Assembly (NCBI RefSeq): GCF_004005845.1
Contig: NZ_SADE01000001.1
Coordinates: 1,550,001 to 1,614,000, forward strand
From: Hwanghaeella grinnelliae
GTDB lineage: Bacteria; Pseudomonadota; Alphaproteobacteria; UBA8366; Aestuariispiraceae
DNA length: 64,000 bases
Reading direction: 5' to 3'
Shown here piece after piece: positions 46,289 to 55,773 of the stretch (the first letter of the stretch is position 1; every line of letters starts with the position of its first letter). The notes beneath the pieces are model-generated. The model worked only from the letters and a program-made list of their open reading frames with translations, had not been told where the DNA came from and made no database searches. Position numbers and translations under genes: made by a program.

Positions 46289-46868
46289 GACGGTACCAAC
46301 GCTCAGTTTCGACGCTAGCAAAGGTACCGCGCCTGAATGCCGATAGCTTGTGCGAATGCCGCGCAATTTATTAGAACTCACGCTAACGTCGACCTGGCGC
46401 CCCTCAGTACGGTCTGAAACTTGGGGGGGCCGGTTTCCGAACGGGCCAAGACGCACAGGCCTATGGCCTGAGGTCGCCGGATAACGAGCCATCGCGGGTT
46501 AAGACTTCGCCCCCTGAGAGATATCGCCGTCTTGGATATTCCTTAGGCCCACGGCGCTTCCGCAAAGGGGCTGGCGGGGCCCTTGCCGATAAACGAGACA
46601 AATCCGCCCGAAATGGGCTTCTGTGACAAGTCAATCGTTTGATTTTTGGGGCCTCAAACGATCAGCAGTCGTGACCGGTCATTCAAAAGCGCGGTCTACC
46701 AATTTCGGGCCGTAGGGTGTAGATAGGCGCGGTTGTCGGCGGAATGGGCCGGTAACCGGGTGTTCGGTCTTAGGCCGGGGCCGTGTTTCCGTTGGTCGGT
46801 CGGCCCCGCAAGAATGGCCGCTACCGGCCTTGGCCAAGAACCTCAGAATGGTTTGAGGGGAGGACTAT
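46289..46868. other. Intergenic region between the desaturase operon and coaD
   Basis: About 580 bases (or 376 if the longer desaturase start at 46492 is used). It holds a 9-bp inverted repeat, ATCGTTTGA at 46634-46642 with TCAAACGAT at 46654-46662, spaced by 11 bases including TTTTTGGGG. This could be a hairpin or operator. No ORF of credible composition is present. The coaD promoter and RBS (GAGGGGAGG at 46856-46864) lie at the right end. Confidence 0.5.
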
Positions 46869-47375
46869 ATGAGCACCGAACGGGTCGCCATCTATCCGGG
46901 GACATTCGACCCCATCACCAATGGTCATATGGACATCATCACGCGCGCCGCTCGGCATATGTGCGACCGACTGATCGTTTCCGTCGCGGTCAATGCGGGG
47001 AAGGGGCCGTTGTTCTCCCTCGAAGAGCGCACCCAGATGGTGCAGGCGGAGATCGACTCGCTGGCCAATGGCGGGGTCGCCACCAAAATCGAAGTGCGGA
47101 ACTTCGATAGCTTGCTGATCCATTATGCGCAGGAAGTCGGCGCCACGATGATCGTGCGCGGTCTGCGCGCCATATCCGATTTCGAGTACGAGTTTCAGAT
47201 GGTCGGCATGAATGCACGCCTGAACAAGAACATCGAAACCGTGTTCCTGATGTCCTCCGAACGGAACCAGTTCATCTCGAGCCGTTTGGTGAAGGAAATC
47301 GCCTCGCTTGGCGGCGATGTCAGCGAATTCGTTTCGCCCCGCATCGTGGAGCGTTTGAAAGAACGCCTCGTTTGA
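46869..47375 (+). CDS. coaD: Phosphopantetheine adenylyltransferase
   Basis: 168 residues, normal length. It makes dephospho-CoA from 4'-phosphopantetheine and ATP, the fourth step of CoA synthesis. The nucleotidyltransferase motif is YPGTFDPITNGHMDII with the T/HxGH-type site. RGLRAISDFEYEFQM and SSERNQFISSRLVKEIA complete the family. A strong RBS precedes ATG 46869. In this window it is the fourth backbone gene after uvrA, ssb and gyrA. Confidence 0.97.
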   Translation: MSTERVAIYPGTFDPITNGHMDIITRAARHMCDRLIVSVAVNAGKGPLFSLEERTQMVQAEIDSLANGGVATKIEVRNFDSLLIHYAQEVGATMIVRGLRAISDFEYEFQMVGMNARLNKNIETVFLMSSERNQFISSRLVKEIASLGGDVSEFVSPRIVERLKERLV

Positions 47376-47444
47376 ACAACGCCCCGTCTGATCAACGGTT
47401 TGATCAACGCCCTGGCCGTGCGGGTCGTTTTCTCGTGATGTATG

Positions 47445-47542
47445 TCACCGTTCGGTGATTATCTTTCTCCGATTTTTCGGAGGGGCGCGGCGTATTGATG
47501 ACTTGCCAGTATAAATTAGCTAAAATTGTCACCATTCAGTGA
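47445..47542. promoter_or_regulatory. Pair of similar palindromes downstream of coaD
   Basis: TCACCGTTCGGTGA at 47445-47458 has perfect 6-bp arms around TT. TCACCATTCAGTGA at 47529-47542 is the same 14-mer with two changes. Both are preceded by TG. They look like a repressor operator used twice, 84 bases apart, in a stretch without genes. Confidence 0.5.
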
Positions 47543-47790
47543 AAAAAATCGCGTTGTTAATAAATGATTCAGAACATCGCGGTAGTGTCATCGAAACGAC
47601 GGCGATTTGCCGAATTTGATACAGACGTTTTTCTTTTGGAGTGATTTTTAGCTGTGCGTCGAATTTTGGCGCGAAGGTTTTAAAATGTGGTGAGCACCGC
47701 ATTGCGCAGTTTCGAGTGGTATTGGTAGCAGTTATTTGTACCGATGTTAGGGCGGGGCGTTCGGGAGACCGAATGCCCCGTCAATTTTTT
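47543..47790 (+). ncRNA. Candidate small RNA or long coaD 3' UTR
   Basis: A 447-base gap between coaD and the fumarase genes ends in a strong rightward terminator (47753-47790) with no credible ORF before it (a 65-codon frame at 47641 has poor composition). The AT-rich left part with two palindromes could be a regulated promoter. This suggests an independent transcript of 150-250 bases. The alternative is that coaD transcription runs on for about 400 bases. No known RNA family was recognised. Confidence 0.35.
47753..47790 (+). terminator. Rho-independent terminator, rightward
   Basis: Twelve-bp stem CGGGGCGTTCGG/CCGAATGCCCCG with one G-T pair and a GAGA loop, followed by TCAATTTTTT. The T-run is only on the plus strand, so it ends rightward transcription. 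Confidence 0.88.
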
Positions 47791-47822
47791 CAACTCGCAT
47801 TTTGCGGGGCGCCGGGCGCGTT

Positions 47823-48491
47823 TCAGATAAGTTCGTGATCGCGGTCGTCGGTTTCCCCAAAGCGGGAGAGGGCGGGTTTCTTCAGCCCTTCATACAATTT
47901 GTCGAGCCCCGCATTGATTTCCTTGTTGTTGCGTTCGAACAGGCTGTTGCCCTGCGCGTCGCCGTCGACCAGAAGGGGCCCGAATTTCTCGACCTCGATC
48001 ACCCACATGGCTTGGGCTATGCCCAATTCGTCGAGCCAATGGACATCGTGGACGCGTTTGATGCCGCGGCCCAACAGGGCGCCGGTGCCGTATCCCACGG
48101 TCGTCAGATAGACCGCCCCGGCGGGGACGAACAGGCGCTTATAATCCGCTTCCGACATGCCGCCCTTGCCGATAATGACTTTGGCGCCGGACAGCGCGAA
48201 CCAACGTTCCATCCATTTCGCGAAGCGGAAGCTGGCCGTTGCGGTTACCGCGCCGATAGAATAGCCGCCATCCGGCTTCACCGATGCGGCGGGTGAGCAG
48301 TGAAAGTTCACATTGCCGACCTGGGCGGGATCGATCGGCAGGGCGTGTCCTTCGTCGATCACCCGGCGATAGACGCCTTCGCGCCCGGTATAGATCAGCC
48401 CGTCGATATAGACGACGTCGCCCAGTTGCAGTTTGTCCAAGTCTTCCTGCCGGACGGGGGATTTCAGCCTGACTTCGCGTAAGGTGCTCAT
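47823..48491 (-). CDS. Class I fumarate hydratase-type, beta (C-terminal) subunit
   Basis: 222 residues. It matches the C-terminal domain of class I fumarases and the TtdB subunit of tartrate dehydratase: GDVVYIDGLIYTGREGVYRR, HCSPAASVKPDGGYSIGAVTATAS, and GKGGMSEADYKRLF. With the alpha subunit it forms an oxygen-sensitive [4Fe-4S] dehydratase, converting fumarate to malate or acting on a related hydroxy acid. It follows the alpha gene by 12 bases. Confidence 0.9.
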   Translation of the reverse strand: MSTLREVRLKSPVRQEDLDKLQLGDVVYIDGLIYTGREGVYRRVIDEGHALPIDPAQVGNVNFHCSPAASVKPDGGYSIGAVTATASFRFAKWMERWFALSGAKVIIGKGGMSEADYKRLFVPAGAVYLTTVGYGTGALLGRGIKRVHDVHWLDELGIAQAMWVIEVEKFGPLLVDGDAQGNSLFERNNKEINAGLDKLYEGLKKPALSRFGETDDRDHELI

Positions 48492-48503
48492 GGTTTGTTT
48501 TCC

Positions 48504-49463
48504 TTATTCAGCGGCGGCTTGCGCGGTTGTGCCCCAATCAACCGTGTCACGCCGGATATAGGGCGTGAACCACTGCGGGTCGGTCCGGTATTCGACCTGT
48601 CCGTCCGCATGGATCCGCGCGGTTGCCCGGCGGGAGGACAGGCAGAAACAATGCACACTGACCGGCATGCCGCCGGTATGGGTGTAACCGACCTCCACAT
48701 GGCAATCGACCACCATGCTTTTGCCGACGAAGCCCATCGCGCCCATGCCGATGGAGTTGCCCAATTCCTGCAGTTCCAATTCCAGCTTTGCGATTTCCGG
48801 GTCCGGGTTGCGGTCGCCGACGGTGCGCAGACAGGCGGCCTGCTTGCCCAGCACCATGCAGGTATCTTTAGATCCGCCGACGCCGATACCGACAATCGCC
48901 GGCTGACAGGCAAGGCCGCGCTTGCCGAAAGAGATCAGCGTATCCAGGACGAAACGCTTGATGCCGTCGATCCCGTCGCCCGGGAATAGCATGCGATAGT
49001 CAGTGCCGAACAACCCGCCCTTGTGCACGGTTGTGATGTCGACCCAGTCGGCGTCGGGCTCGAAGCTCCAATCGATTTCAGGCGCGTTGATGCCGACATT
49101 GTTGTTATTGTCCGTCCGCCACAGTGGGTGAACCCGGTTGGGGCGCAAAGGCACGCTGGTCGTGGCCCGCGCCGTCGCTTGCCGCAGCGCTCGTTCCAGG
49201 GCGATGAAGCCGCCGTCGATCTTGGCCTCGTTCCCGATCTTCACGTAATAGCGCGGCAGGCCAGTATCCGCGCACATCGGACGGCGGTCTTCCTTCGCGG
49301 CTTCCCAGTTCTCCAGCATAGCCTTCAAAACGAAGGAGGATAGGTCGCCTTCCTCCGCCTGCGCCATCGCTTTAATGCCGTTCAAATAGTCGTCGGGAAT
49401 TTCGATCCCCGCCTTTGTCATCAAGGTATGGGCGGTTTCCTCCAGCAGGTCGTTTTCGATCAT
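48504..49463 (-). CDS. Class I fumarate hydratase-type, alpha (N-terminal) subunit
   Basis: 319 residues. RPMCADTGLPRYYVKIG carries the first cluster Cys; VGIGVGGSKDTCMVLGKQA holds a second, and the third Cys is probably in VSVHCFCLSSRRATA. NNVGINAPEIDW is the usual substrate block. Two-gene class I enzymes are either fumarase or tartrate dehydratase; the nearby succinate dehydrogenase-like genes favour fumarase. The start is ATG 49463. Confidence 0.9.
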   Translation of the reverse strand: MIENDLLEETAHTLMTKAGIEIPDDYLNGIKAMAQAEEGDLSSFVLKAMLENWEAAKEDRRPMCADTGLPRYYVKIGNEAKIDGGFIALERALRQATARATTSVPLRPNRVHPLWRTDNNNNVGINAPEIDWSFEPDADWVDITTVHKGGLFGTDYRMLFPGDGIDGIKRFVLDTLISFGKRGLACQPAIVGIGVGGSKDTCMVLGKQAACLRTVGDRNPDPEIAKLELELQELGNSIGMGAMGFVGKSMVVDCHVEVGYTHTGGMPVSVHCFCLSSRRATARIHADGQVEYRTDPQWFTPYIRRDTVDWGTTAQAAAE

Positions 49464-49731
49464 GTCTTTTTTTAATCCTTCCCGAACGCCTCATGGGATG
49501 GTTGATCCATCGCCGGTTTTTTCATCCGTCAGCTACGCAGGGTGAGGCCTTTCCCGTCAAGGGATGTATTCCGGGCACATGTTCCGACGACGGGCCATCC
49601 CTTACTATATCCGCAACAGTTTCGGTTGGATCGGTGCATGCGGCAATCCCCACCGACGCAACCGGGCCCAGCCTTGGGGCGTTTTTGTTATATATATTGA
49701 TTTTAAACCATTATGCCGTCGAGGTACTGAC

Positions 49732-50022
49732 ATGTCCGATGCCCAAGGTGTTGAAAATGACCGAAAGCCGCTTGAAAATGTCGAATCCCATGCAGTCGGC
49801 TTGGCGGCGCTGACCATCTGCGAAGCGCTGATGATGTCGCTGGTCGAGAAGGGCGTGTTCTCCGACGATGAGCGCTTGGCTTTGCTGGAAGACTGTTCGG
49901 AAGCGCTACGACATACCGCTCAGGATGCGGAGTCCATCGGCTTGCACAAATCGGCGGCGAAGATTGTCGAATTCGTGGCAGCGAATTCCAATTCGACGAA
50001 AGCGGCGCAAAAAATTGGATAG
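49732..50022 (+). CDS. Small hypothetical helical protein
   Basis: 96 residues from ATG 49732 with GAGG ten bases upstream. A frame from 49564 would add 56 residues of poor composition. The protein is acidic and predicted helical (AALTICEALMMSLVEKGVFSDDERLALLEDCSEALR) with no signal peptide. Family not recognised. It precedes a Crp-family regulator on the same strand, 137 bases away. Confidence 0.6.
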   Translation: MSDAQGVENDRKPLENVESHAVGLAALTICEALMMSLVEKGVFSDDERLALLEDCSEALRHTAQDAESIGLHKSAAKIVEFVAANSNSTKAAQKIG

Positions 50023-50158
50023 CCGCTGCCATACGTGTTCGGTACGGTTTGTCACTTGGGGTTTTTGTTTCTTGTAAAAACGAATGGGGAGGCGGTGGGA
50101 TTGCACCGTGCTTGTGCTTCAGATGCAGGACGGCGAGATTCAAGACGAAATATTAGAA

Positions 50159-50938
50159 ATGACACATGCCCTTAAGCGAAAACTGTCCGTATTTCTGTCA
50201 ATGAGCGATAGCGAAGAGCGCTTTATCGACCGCCTTGATGCGCGGACCGAAAGTTTCGGCAAGAATGACCAGATCGTTTCCGAGGGCGACGCATACTCAA
50301 AGATCTATGTGATCAAGAAAGGGTGGACCTACCACTCGCGGACGCTGGACGACGGGCGCCGGCAGATCACCCGCATCGATTTGCCCGGCGATATCTGTTG
50401 TTTCTTTGCGCCGATCCTAAAATATTCCGCCAACAATATCGTTGCCCTGACCGACTGCGAGATGACCGTCCTCGAATTGGAACAACTGGCAGAGATCTAT
50501 ACGGAACAACCGGGCTTAGGGGCGGCGTTGTCTTGGTGCTGTGCCCAGGACGAGTCGGTGTTGTCTGAACGGCTCGTCAGCGTCGGCCGGCGTTCTGCCG
50601 TGGAACGGCTTGCACATTTCTTCGTGGAGATCCGCAGGCGCATGGAACTGGTCGATCTGGCCGAGGGAAACCGTTTCCTGTTGCCCGTCACAAGGGAACA
50701 ATTGGCCGATGCGATGGGTATCACAACGGTCCATTTATTCAGGTCGATGCGGCGCCTGGAGAAAGACCAGATCATAGCCTGGGGGACAGATGGCGTGGCC
50801 ATCAACGACATGATGGAGCTTCACAGAATTGCAAAATTCACGGAACCCTATCTGCATTACACAGAAATTCCCTCAAGGACCGACCGGTTCCTCAAGAAGC
50901 TTTCGCAGATCCCCCAATATGCTTCGGGGCAGCAATAG
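50159..50938 (+). CDS. Crp/Fnr-family transcriptional regulator
   Basis: About 259 residues from ATG 50159; in-frame starts at 50084 and 50123 are also possible and no RBS settles it. The cNMP-binding-like beta barrel spans about 20-135 (EGDAYSKIYVIKKGWTYHSRTLDDGRRQI, LPGDICCFF). The HTH is LPVTREQLADAMGITTVHLFRSMRRLEKDQII near residue 185. There is no N-terminal Cys cluster of the FNR type, so it is not an oxygen-sensing FNR. Target unknown; the KdpD-like sensor gene follows. Confidence 0.9.
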   Translation: MTHALKRKLSVFLSMSDSEERFIDRLDARTESFGKNDQIVSEGDAYSKIYVIKKGWTYHSRTLDDGRRQITRIDLPGDICCFFAPILKYSANNIVALTDCEMTVLELEQLAEIYTEQPGLGAALSWCCAQDESVLSERLVSVGRRSAVERLAHFFVEIRRRMELVDLAEGNRFLLPVTREQLADAMGITTVHLFRSMRRLEKDQIIAWGTDGVAINDMMELHRIAKFTEPYLHYTEIPSRTDRFLKKLSQIPQYASGQQ

Positions 50939-51223
50939 GCCGGGCGGAGGATCAAGAGCCGAAAGATCAATGATTTTTGGGAATGGGCAGTCCCTTGTTG
51001 CGTATGCCGACTGGCATTTAATGTAGAAAATAGGTGCAGTGCGGCCGAAAATAATCAATTACAGGCTAAAACTTTACCTTACATGCGTATTATAGCCACT
51101 TCATGCTGTGTCGGCCTCTGCTTGGTGATGACAAAATTTTCCGTCCGAGCCGCCCGATCCATACATAGGTAATAGAGGCGGGTACTTTCCCTGTGCGACG
51201 TTGCGGTTTTATGAACCCAACGG

Positions 51224-53278
51224 ATGCCACCACGAATGTCAGACAAAGAAACGGACGAGGCCGGGGCGGAAACGCTCTCGGAGGGCGCCGACATACGCCA
51301 TGTCGTCCTTGTCTTCACCGATACCGACTGGACCAGCGTCAGGCGCGCAGCGTCGCAGCACCTAAGAAGTCTTGCCGAAAACTGGCTGGTCTGTTTCGTC
51401 GCGGAGGGCGCTGCCGGTGAGCCCGACCAGCAGAGCGCCCGGCTGCATGACACAGCCATGCTTGCACAACGCGTCGGTGCCAAGGCCATGGTCGGGTCGC
51501 TTGACGCGCTGGCGGCTTTTATCACGAACCTTCGTACGCCGCCGGAGAGCTTTCTGGTCGTTCACAAGAACGGCCCTATCGGGGAATGTCGGCGTTGGTG
51601 GTTCGAGCGGCGTCTGCGAAAGCATATAGGTAAATCAAGAATTCAGGCGGTCGGCGTCATGGCTGCGTCGGCGGAAACCTATCGGCCGCCGGTCAAAGTC
51701 GTTGGTCGGATCGGTTCCGAAGCGGGCAAGGCTGGGTGCGCAGCGGCATTCATGGCCGTGACCTCGGCCCTTGCCGGCTGGTTGCTGGCCGGCATGCCGG
51801 CGGAACTGACCGCGGTCGTGCTCCTATATGGCGCTGTCATTGCCGCGTTGGTGCTGGGCCGTTCAGCGGGGTTCACAGCCCTGGGCGTCGGTGCACTCGG
51901 TCTCGCTGCGGTTCTCTACGTTCCTTTCTTACCGCCGGTTGCCGATTTAACGTCATCACCGATCCTTGCCTTTTTCTATGTATTTGCCGGCGCCCCGGCA
52001 GTACTGATCGCCAGCCGTTCACTCCGCCGGAACAGGCTTGCACGGGAACGCCAAGCCTTGGGTGAAACGATTATCCGGATCGCTCGGCATATCAATGGCA
52101 CAGTAAGCCTTGAGGGGCTGTCGCGCCACTTGGCCGATGAACTCGGCGGACCGTTGGGCGCTACGGTCCACCTTTTGCCTTGTGAACCCGATGCGGAGGA
52201 TCTGGACGTGCTGCTCGCGGCGACGATCGGCCGTGATGTGATCCCCGAAGATGTCTTGGCATTGCGAATTGCGATGAACGTGAACCAGCCGACCGGGCTT
52301 GGAACCAGCGTTGCGAACGAAACTATCTTCCACTTTCATCCGGTCTCCGCCGCCGGCAAGGTGCGGGCGGTCATTGTGCTTTCGGACACAAATGAAGACC
52401 GGCTCGATGACCCTAAATTGCAGGTGCTGTTGGAAACCGTGGCTGACCTGTGCGGAATTGCCCTGGAACGTATTGTTTCGGTTGAGGCGGCAGAGTCGGC
52501 GGACGTGGCAGCAAGGCGCGATGCGGAACATCCATCTGGCCAGGTTCCGGAATCTGCATTGCTGTTCCTGGCCGGGGATATCAAAAACAAACTGACCGAT
52601 GCCGGCGCAGACATCGCGCGCCTTCGCCTGATATTGGCGAATACGGGATCACAGGGGGCCGTTGAATTGGCGTCCAAGGTTCAAGGGTTGATATCGCATT
52701 TGGAAACGGCGGCGGCCAATGTCATTCATTTGTCCCGCCTGGAAAACACCGATCCGGTTATTGAGAAAGACAGCGTCGACCTTGTCGCCGTGATCAACAG
52801 CACCGTGGCTTCGATGACGGATGTGTTGTCCGGGTTCACGCTGGTTCGGCGCTATGTGGATCAGGAACCAGCCGTGGCGGGTGACGCATCGATGATTGAA
52901 CTCGTCCTGCGCAATCTGCTGGGGAATGCGGCCCGGTATTCGATGGATGGGTCTTCGATCACGATTTCCATTGAGGAAGTTGGGCATGACTTGTTCCTCG
53001 GCATTCACGACGAGGGCGTGGGCATCCTTGAAAAGGACTTGGAACGCATCTTCGAGTGTTTTTACAAAAGCGTTGGGGCGCGGTCGGATGGGTATAGCGC
53101 GGGGCTTGGGCTTGCCATCTGCAAAAAAATCGCAGGCCTTCATGCAGGCAGGATTTGGGCGGAAAGCCCCGGCCCCGGAAAGGGCACCAAATTCTTTTTG
53201 TCGTTGCCCAAAGCCGAAATCCCAGCGTCATCAATCCAACCGCCGCAGCTTCTCGTGTTGGCCGCCTCCGAGACTTGA
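51224..53278 (+). CDS. KdpD-like membrane sensor with degenerate H-box (likely pseudokinase)
   Basis: 684 residues (ATG 51236 is an alternative start). Order of domains: Usp/KdpD-like fold at about 24-130; four membrane segments at about 170-265, as in KdpD; a GAF-like domain at about 285-430; a dimerisation segment at 440-520; and a HATPase domain from about 540 to 670. Aligning to KdpD's LSHDLRTPL, the sequence reads LAGDIKNKL, so the phospho-acceptor His is replaced by Gly451. The ATPase motifs NLLGNAARYS, DEGVGI and GLGLAICKK are intact. It therefore may bind ATP but not autophosphorylate in the usual way. No kdpE or kdpABC is nearby. Confidence 0.82.
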   Translation: MPPRMSDKETDEAGAETLSEGADIRHVVLVFTDTDWTSVRRAASQHLRSLAENWLVCFVAEGAAGEPDQQSARLHDTAMLAQRVGAKAMVGSLDALAAFITNLRTPPESFLVVHKNGPIGECRRWWFERRLRKHIGKSRIQAVGVMAASAETYRPPVKVVGRIGSEAGKAGCAAAFMAVTSALAGWLLAGMPAELTAVVLLYGAVIAALVLGRSAGFTALGVGALGLAAVLYVPFLPPVADLTSSPILAFFYVFAGAPAVLIASRSLRRNRLARERQALGETIIRIARHINGTVSLEGLSRHLADELGGPLGATVHLLPCEPDAEDLDVLLAATIGRDVIPEDVLALRIAMNVNQPTGLGTSVANETIFHFHPVSAAGKVRAVIVLSDTNEDRLDDPKLQVLLETVADLCGIALERIVSVEAAESADVAARRDAEHPSGQVPESALLFLAGDIKNKLTDAGADIARLRLILANTGSQGAVELASKVQGLISHLETAAANVIHLSRLENTDPVIEKDSVDLVAVINSTVASMTDVLSGFTLVRRYVDQEPAVAGDASMIELVLRNLLGNAARYSMDGSSITISIEEVGHDLFLGIHDEGVGILEKDLERIFECFYKSVGARSDGYSAGLGLAICKKIAGLHAGRIWAESPGPGKGTKFFLSLPKAEIPASSIQPPQLLVLAASET

Positions 53279-53318
53279 GGCCGTTGGCTGATCGAAACGA
53301 CAGATTGGTTCTGTAAAC

Positions 53319-53342
53319 GGGGGCTTCGCTGCCCCCTTTTTT
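53319..53342 (+). terminator. Rho-independent terminator of the KdpD-like gene
   Basis: Stem GGGGGC/GCCCCC with a six-base loop TTCGCT and six T following, 41 bases after the stop. Confidence 0.9.
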
Positions 53343-53637
53343 CATTGGTTCACAAAAATCGTTAAAACCAATAATGGTATAGCTATGGCTGAATTTCTTA
53401 TTAAGAAAACAGTTTAAGTTTGCATTCTAAATAACTGAAAATAAATATGAATTAGCTAAATTTTAACTCTTTATCGGCATTTACTGACCGCGTTGTGGCT
53501 AACAACGCAAAAATGTAATCGTCTGGTGCTGTTCAGCTTATTCTATAATTCTGAAGTGCCTTTTTCGGTTCGTTTGCCAGGACGTTGTTGGCCCATTTTG
53601 GAAAAACAGGCGGCGTGTTCCGAACAAGGAGTCAGAA
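53343..53637. other. AT-rich leader region of the chemoreceptor gene
   Basis: With the terminator this forms a gap of about 360 bases. It is markedly AT-rich. A 7-bp inverted repeat GCGTTGT/ACAACGC lies at 53490-53508, and AAGGAG (53628-53633) is the RBS of the GTG-started chemoreceptor. No ORF was found. Confidence 0.5.
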
Positions 53638-55650
53638 GTGCATATTTTTCGTAATGTTAGAGTTTTCTACAAAGTTCTCAGCGGCTTTACTCTAATACTG
53701 GTGTTATTAATCTCTGTAGGTTTGGTCGGTGGCCTGAACCTTGACAGTGTAAAAGGAAATTTCCTGCGTTACCGGGGGTTAGCGCTGCAAACAAACGAGG
53801 CCGGTCGTGTTCAAGCTAACCTTCTGGAAGCGCGGCTAGCGGTTAAAAACTTTGTTATTTCTTCAAAGGAAAATGCCATTACGGCTGTGCAGCGACGTCT
53901 TGGAAGAACTGCGGAGCACGCAAGGACCCTTGAAACGCTGGCAAAGACGGATAGGTCCAAGAAGGCGGTAGAGGAAATTCTTTCGGACATCGCCCTGTAC
54001 AGAGATACGTTTCAAAAGGTGACGGATCTACAGGCGCAACGGAACGAGCTTGTGCTGAACACGCTTGAGGTCGTGGGACCGGAACTTGTACGCGACGTTA
54101 CGTCTATCATGGCAGCCGCGAGCGCAGAAAAGAATGCACTGGTCGGTTACACGGCTGGGAAGGCCATGCGCAATCTTCTCTTGATGCGTCTCTATGCCTC
54201 TAAATTTCTCATGTACAGTCAAAAAGCCGCATACGACCGGGCCGTTAGTGAAAAAAATGAATTCATGGAAAGTTTGCGAAAGATGCGGTCGGCGTCGGCG
54301 CAGCGGAAGTGGAGCGAGGTGGCGGACCGTGCGGATAAGAAGTTGGACCTGTACGTTGCCACCTTCGAGCAAGTTTTCGGCGTCACAAATGCACGCAATG
54401 ATTTGGTCCGGAATACACTCGATGTCGTCGGACCCCGAATTGCCAAAAAAGCTGAAGAGCTCAAGCTGCACTTGAAGACGGAACAGGACACTCTTGGGAC
54501 GGTTGCGACGGAAGCAGCCGAGGCCGCCGTTGCGGTTACCGTGGTTGTTTGCATCGTGTCTATTTTCCTGGGCCTTGGGTTTGCTTGGCTTATCGGCAAC
54601 GGAATTGGAAAACCTATTCGCCTGATCACAACCGCAATGACGTCCTTGGCGAAAGGGGACAAGAGCGTGGAAATCCCTGGGCAGAATAACGGCGATGAAA
54701 TCGGCGACATGGCTGCGGCCGTTCAGGTATTCAAAGAGAATATGATAAAAGCGGAGCAGCTATCCATTCGTGAAGCTGAACAGCTCAAACAGCGTGAAGA
54801 ACGTGCGATTCTTCTGGATAAACTGACGACCGAATTCGACAGCGACGTTTCGGAATTGCTAACCGCGATGGCCAATGCGGCGACCGAGCTTGAGGCGACC
54901 GCGCAGTCCATGACGGGGATAGCAACCAATACCAGCGAACGGGCGACGAGTGTTTCGGCCGCGGCGGAAGAGGCGTCGGCCAACGTGCAGACGGTTGCAA
55001 CCGCGTCCGAAGAACTATCCACCTCAATCCAGGAAATCAGCCGTCAGGTGTCGCAATCTTCTGAAGTGGCCTCTCGTGCGGTGGCGGAAGCCGACCGGAC
55101 GAACACACAAGTACAAGGGCTCGCCAATTCGGCGAACCGGATCGGTGAGGTTGTCAGCTTGATTACCGATATTGCCGCCCAGACGAATTTGCTGGCGCTG
55201 AATGCCACAATTGAAGCTGCCCGTGCGGGAGACGCTGGCAAAGGCTTTGCCGTCGTTGCGAACGAGGTCAAGTCGCTAGCAACACAGACGGGGAAGGCTA
55301 CCGAGGAAATCGGTCAGCAGATCACAGAGATTCAACAGGAAACGAATAACGCGGTTCGGGCTATCCAGTCGATCAGTTCAACGATCAACGAGATCAGCTC
55401 GATCTCAACGGCTATCGCGTCGGCGGTGGAAGAGCAGGGAGCCGCGACAAGTGAAATCGCCCGCAACGTTGAGCAGGCCTCCTCCGGTACGCAGGAAGTG
55501 ACCACGAATATCAGCGATGTGGCTGACTCTTCCGTCGAAACCGGGGCCGCCGCTCGTCAAGTTACAAGTGTCTCAAAGGATTTGAGTCACAAGGCGGGTT
55601 CCCTGAGTTCCCAAGTCGAACGCTTTTTGTCTAACGTTCGCGCGGCATAG
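53638..55650 (+). CDS. Transmembrane methyl-accepting chemotaxis protein
   Basis: 670 residues from GTG 53638, supported by AAGGAG six to eleven bases upstream. Membrane segments lie at about 12-33 ([20 protein letters not shown]) and about 297-320. The periplasmic part between them is about 260 residues of helices resembling a helical bimodular (HBM) sensor, which in other receptors binds organic acids. HAMP follows ([18 protein letters not shown]), then the MCP signalling domain with [19 protein letters not shown] and the highly conserved hairpin tip. No pentapeptide tether for CheR/CheB is seen at the C-terminus. Confidence 0.95.
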   Translation: MHIFRNVRVFYKVLSGFTLILVLLISVGLVGGLNLDSVKGNFLRYRGLALQTNEAGRVQANLLEARLAVKNFVISSKENAITAVQRRLGRTAEHARTLETLAKTDRSKKAVEEILSDIALYRDTFQKVTDLQAQRNELVLNTLEVVGPELVRDVTSIMAAASAEKNALVGYTAGKAMRNLLLMRLYASKFLMYSQKAAYDRAVSEKNEFMESLRKMRSASAQRKWSEVADRADKKLDLYVATFEQVFGVTNARNDLVRNTLDVVGPRIAKKAEELKLHLKTEQDTLGTVATEAAEAAVAVTVVVCIVSIFLGLGFAWLIGNGIGKPIRLITTAMTSLAKGDKSVEIPGQNNGDEIGDMAAAVQVFKENMIKAEQLSIREAEQLKQREERAILLDKLTTEFDSDVSELLTAMANAATELEATAQSMTGIATNTSERATSVSAAAEEASANVQTVATASEELSTSIQEISRQVSQSSEVASRAVAEADRTNTQVQGLANSANRIGEVVSLITDIAAQTNLLALNATIEAARAGDAGKGFAVVANEVKSLATQTGKATEEIGQQITEIQQETNNAVRAIQSISSTINEISSISTAIASAVEEQGAATSEIARNVEQASSGTQEVTTNISDVADSSVETGAAARQVTSVSKDLSHKAGSLSSQVERFLSNVRAA

Positions 55651-55674
55651 CTGTGCCAAGGAGTTTATGAGAAC

Positions 55675-55703
55675 GGGCGGGCCGGTTCGGGCCCGCCCAT
55701 TTT
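55675..55703 (+). terminator. Rho-independent terminator of the chemoreceptor gene
   Basis: Stem GGGCGGGC/GCCCGCCC with an eight-base loop and ATTTTC after it, 25 bases past the stop. Confidence 0.85.
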
Positions 55704-55773
55704 CTGTGGTGCATGGTGAGCGATAAAATCTATTCAACCCTGATCGTTTGCCGGTTTCGGACCGGGATGAAGT

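Noticed and set aside
46733-47110. 125-codon plus-strand frame overlapping the start of coaD
   Set aside because: coaD in another frame has a strong RBS and the full catalytic motif; this frame has an Arg/Gly-rich product.
47641-47838. Possible 65-residue protein in the gap after coaD
   Set aside because: No RBS, poor codon choice and it runs through the terminator hairpin at 47753-47790 and into the fumarase gene end.
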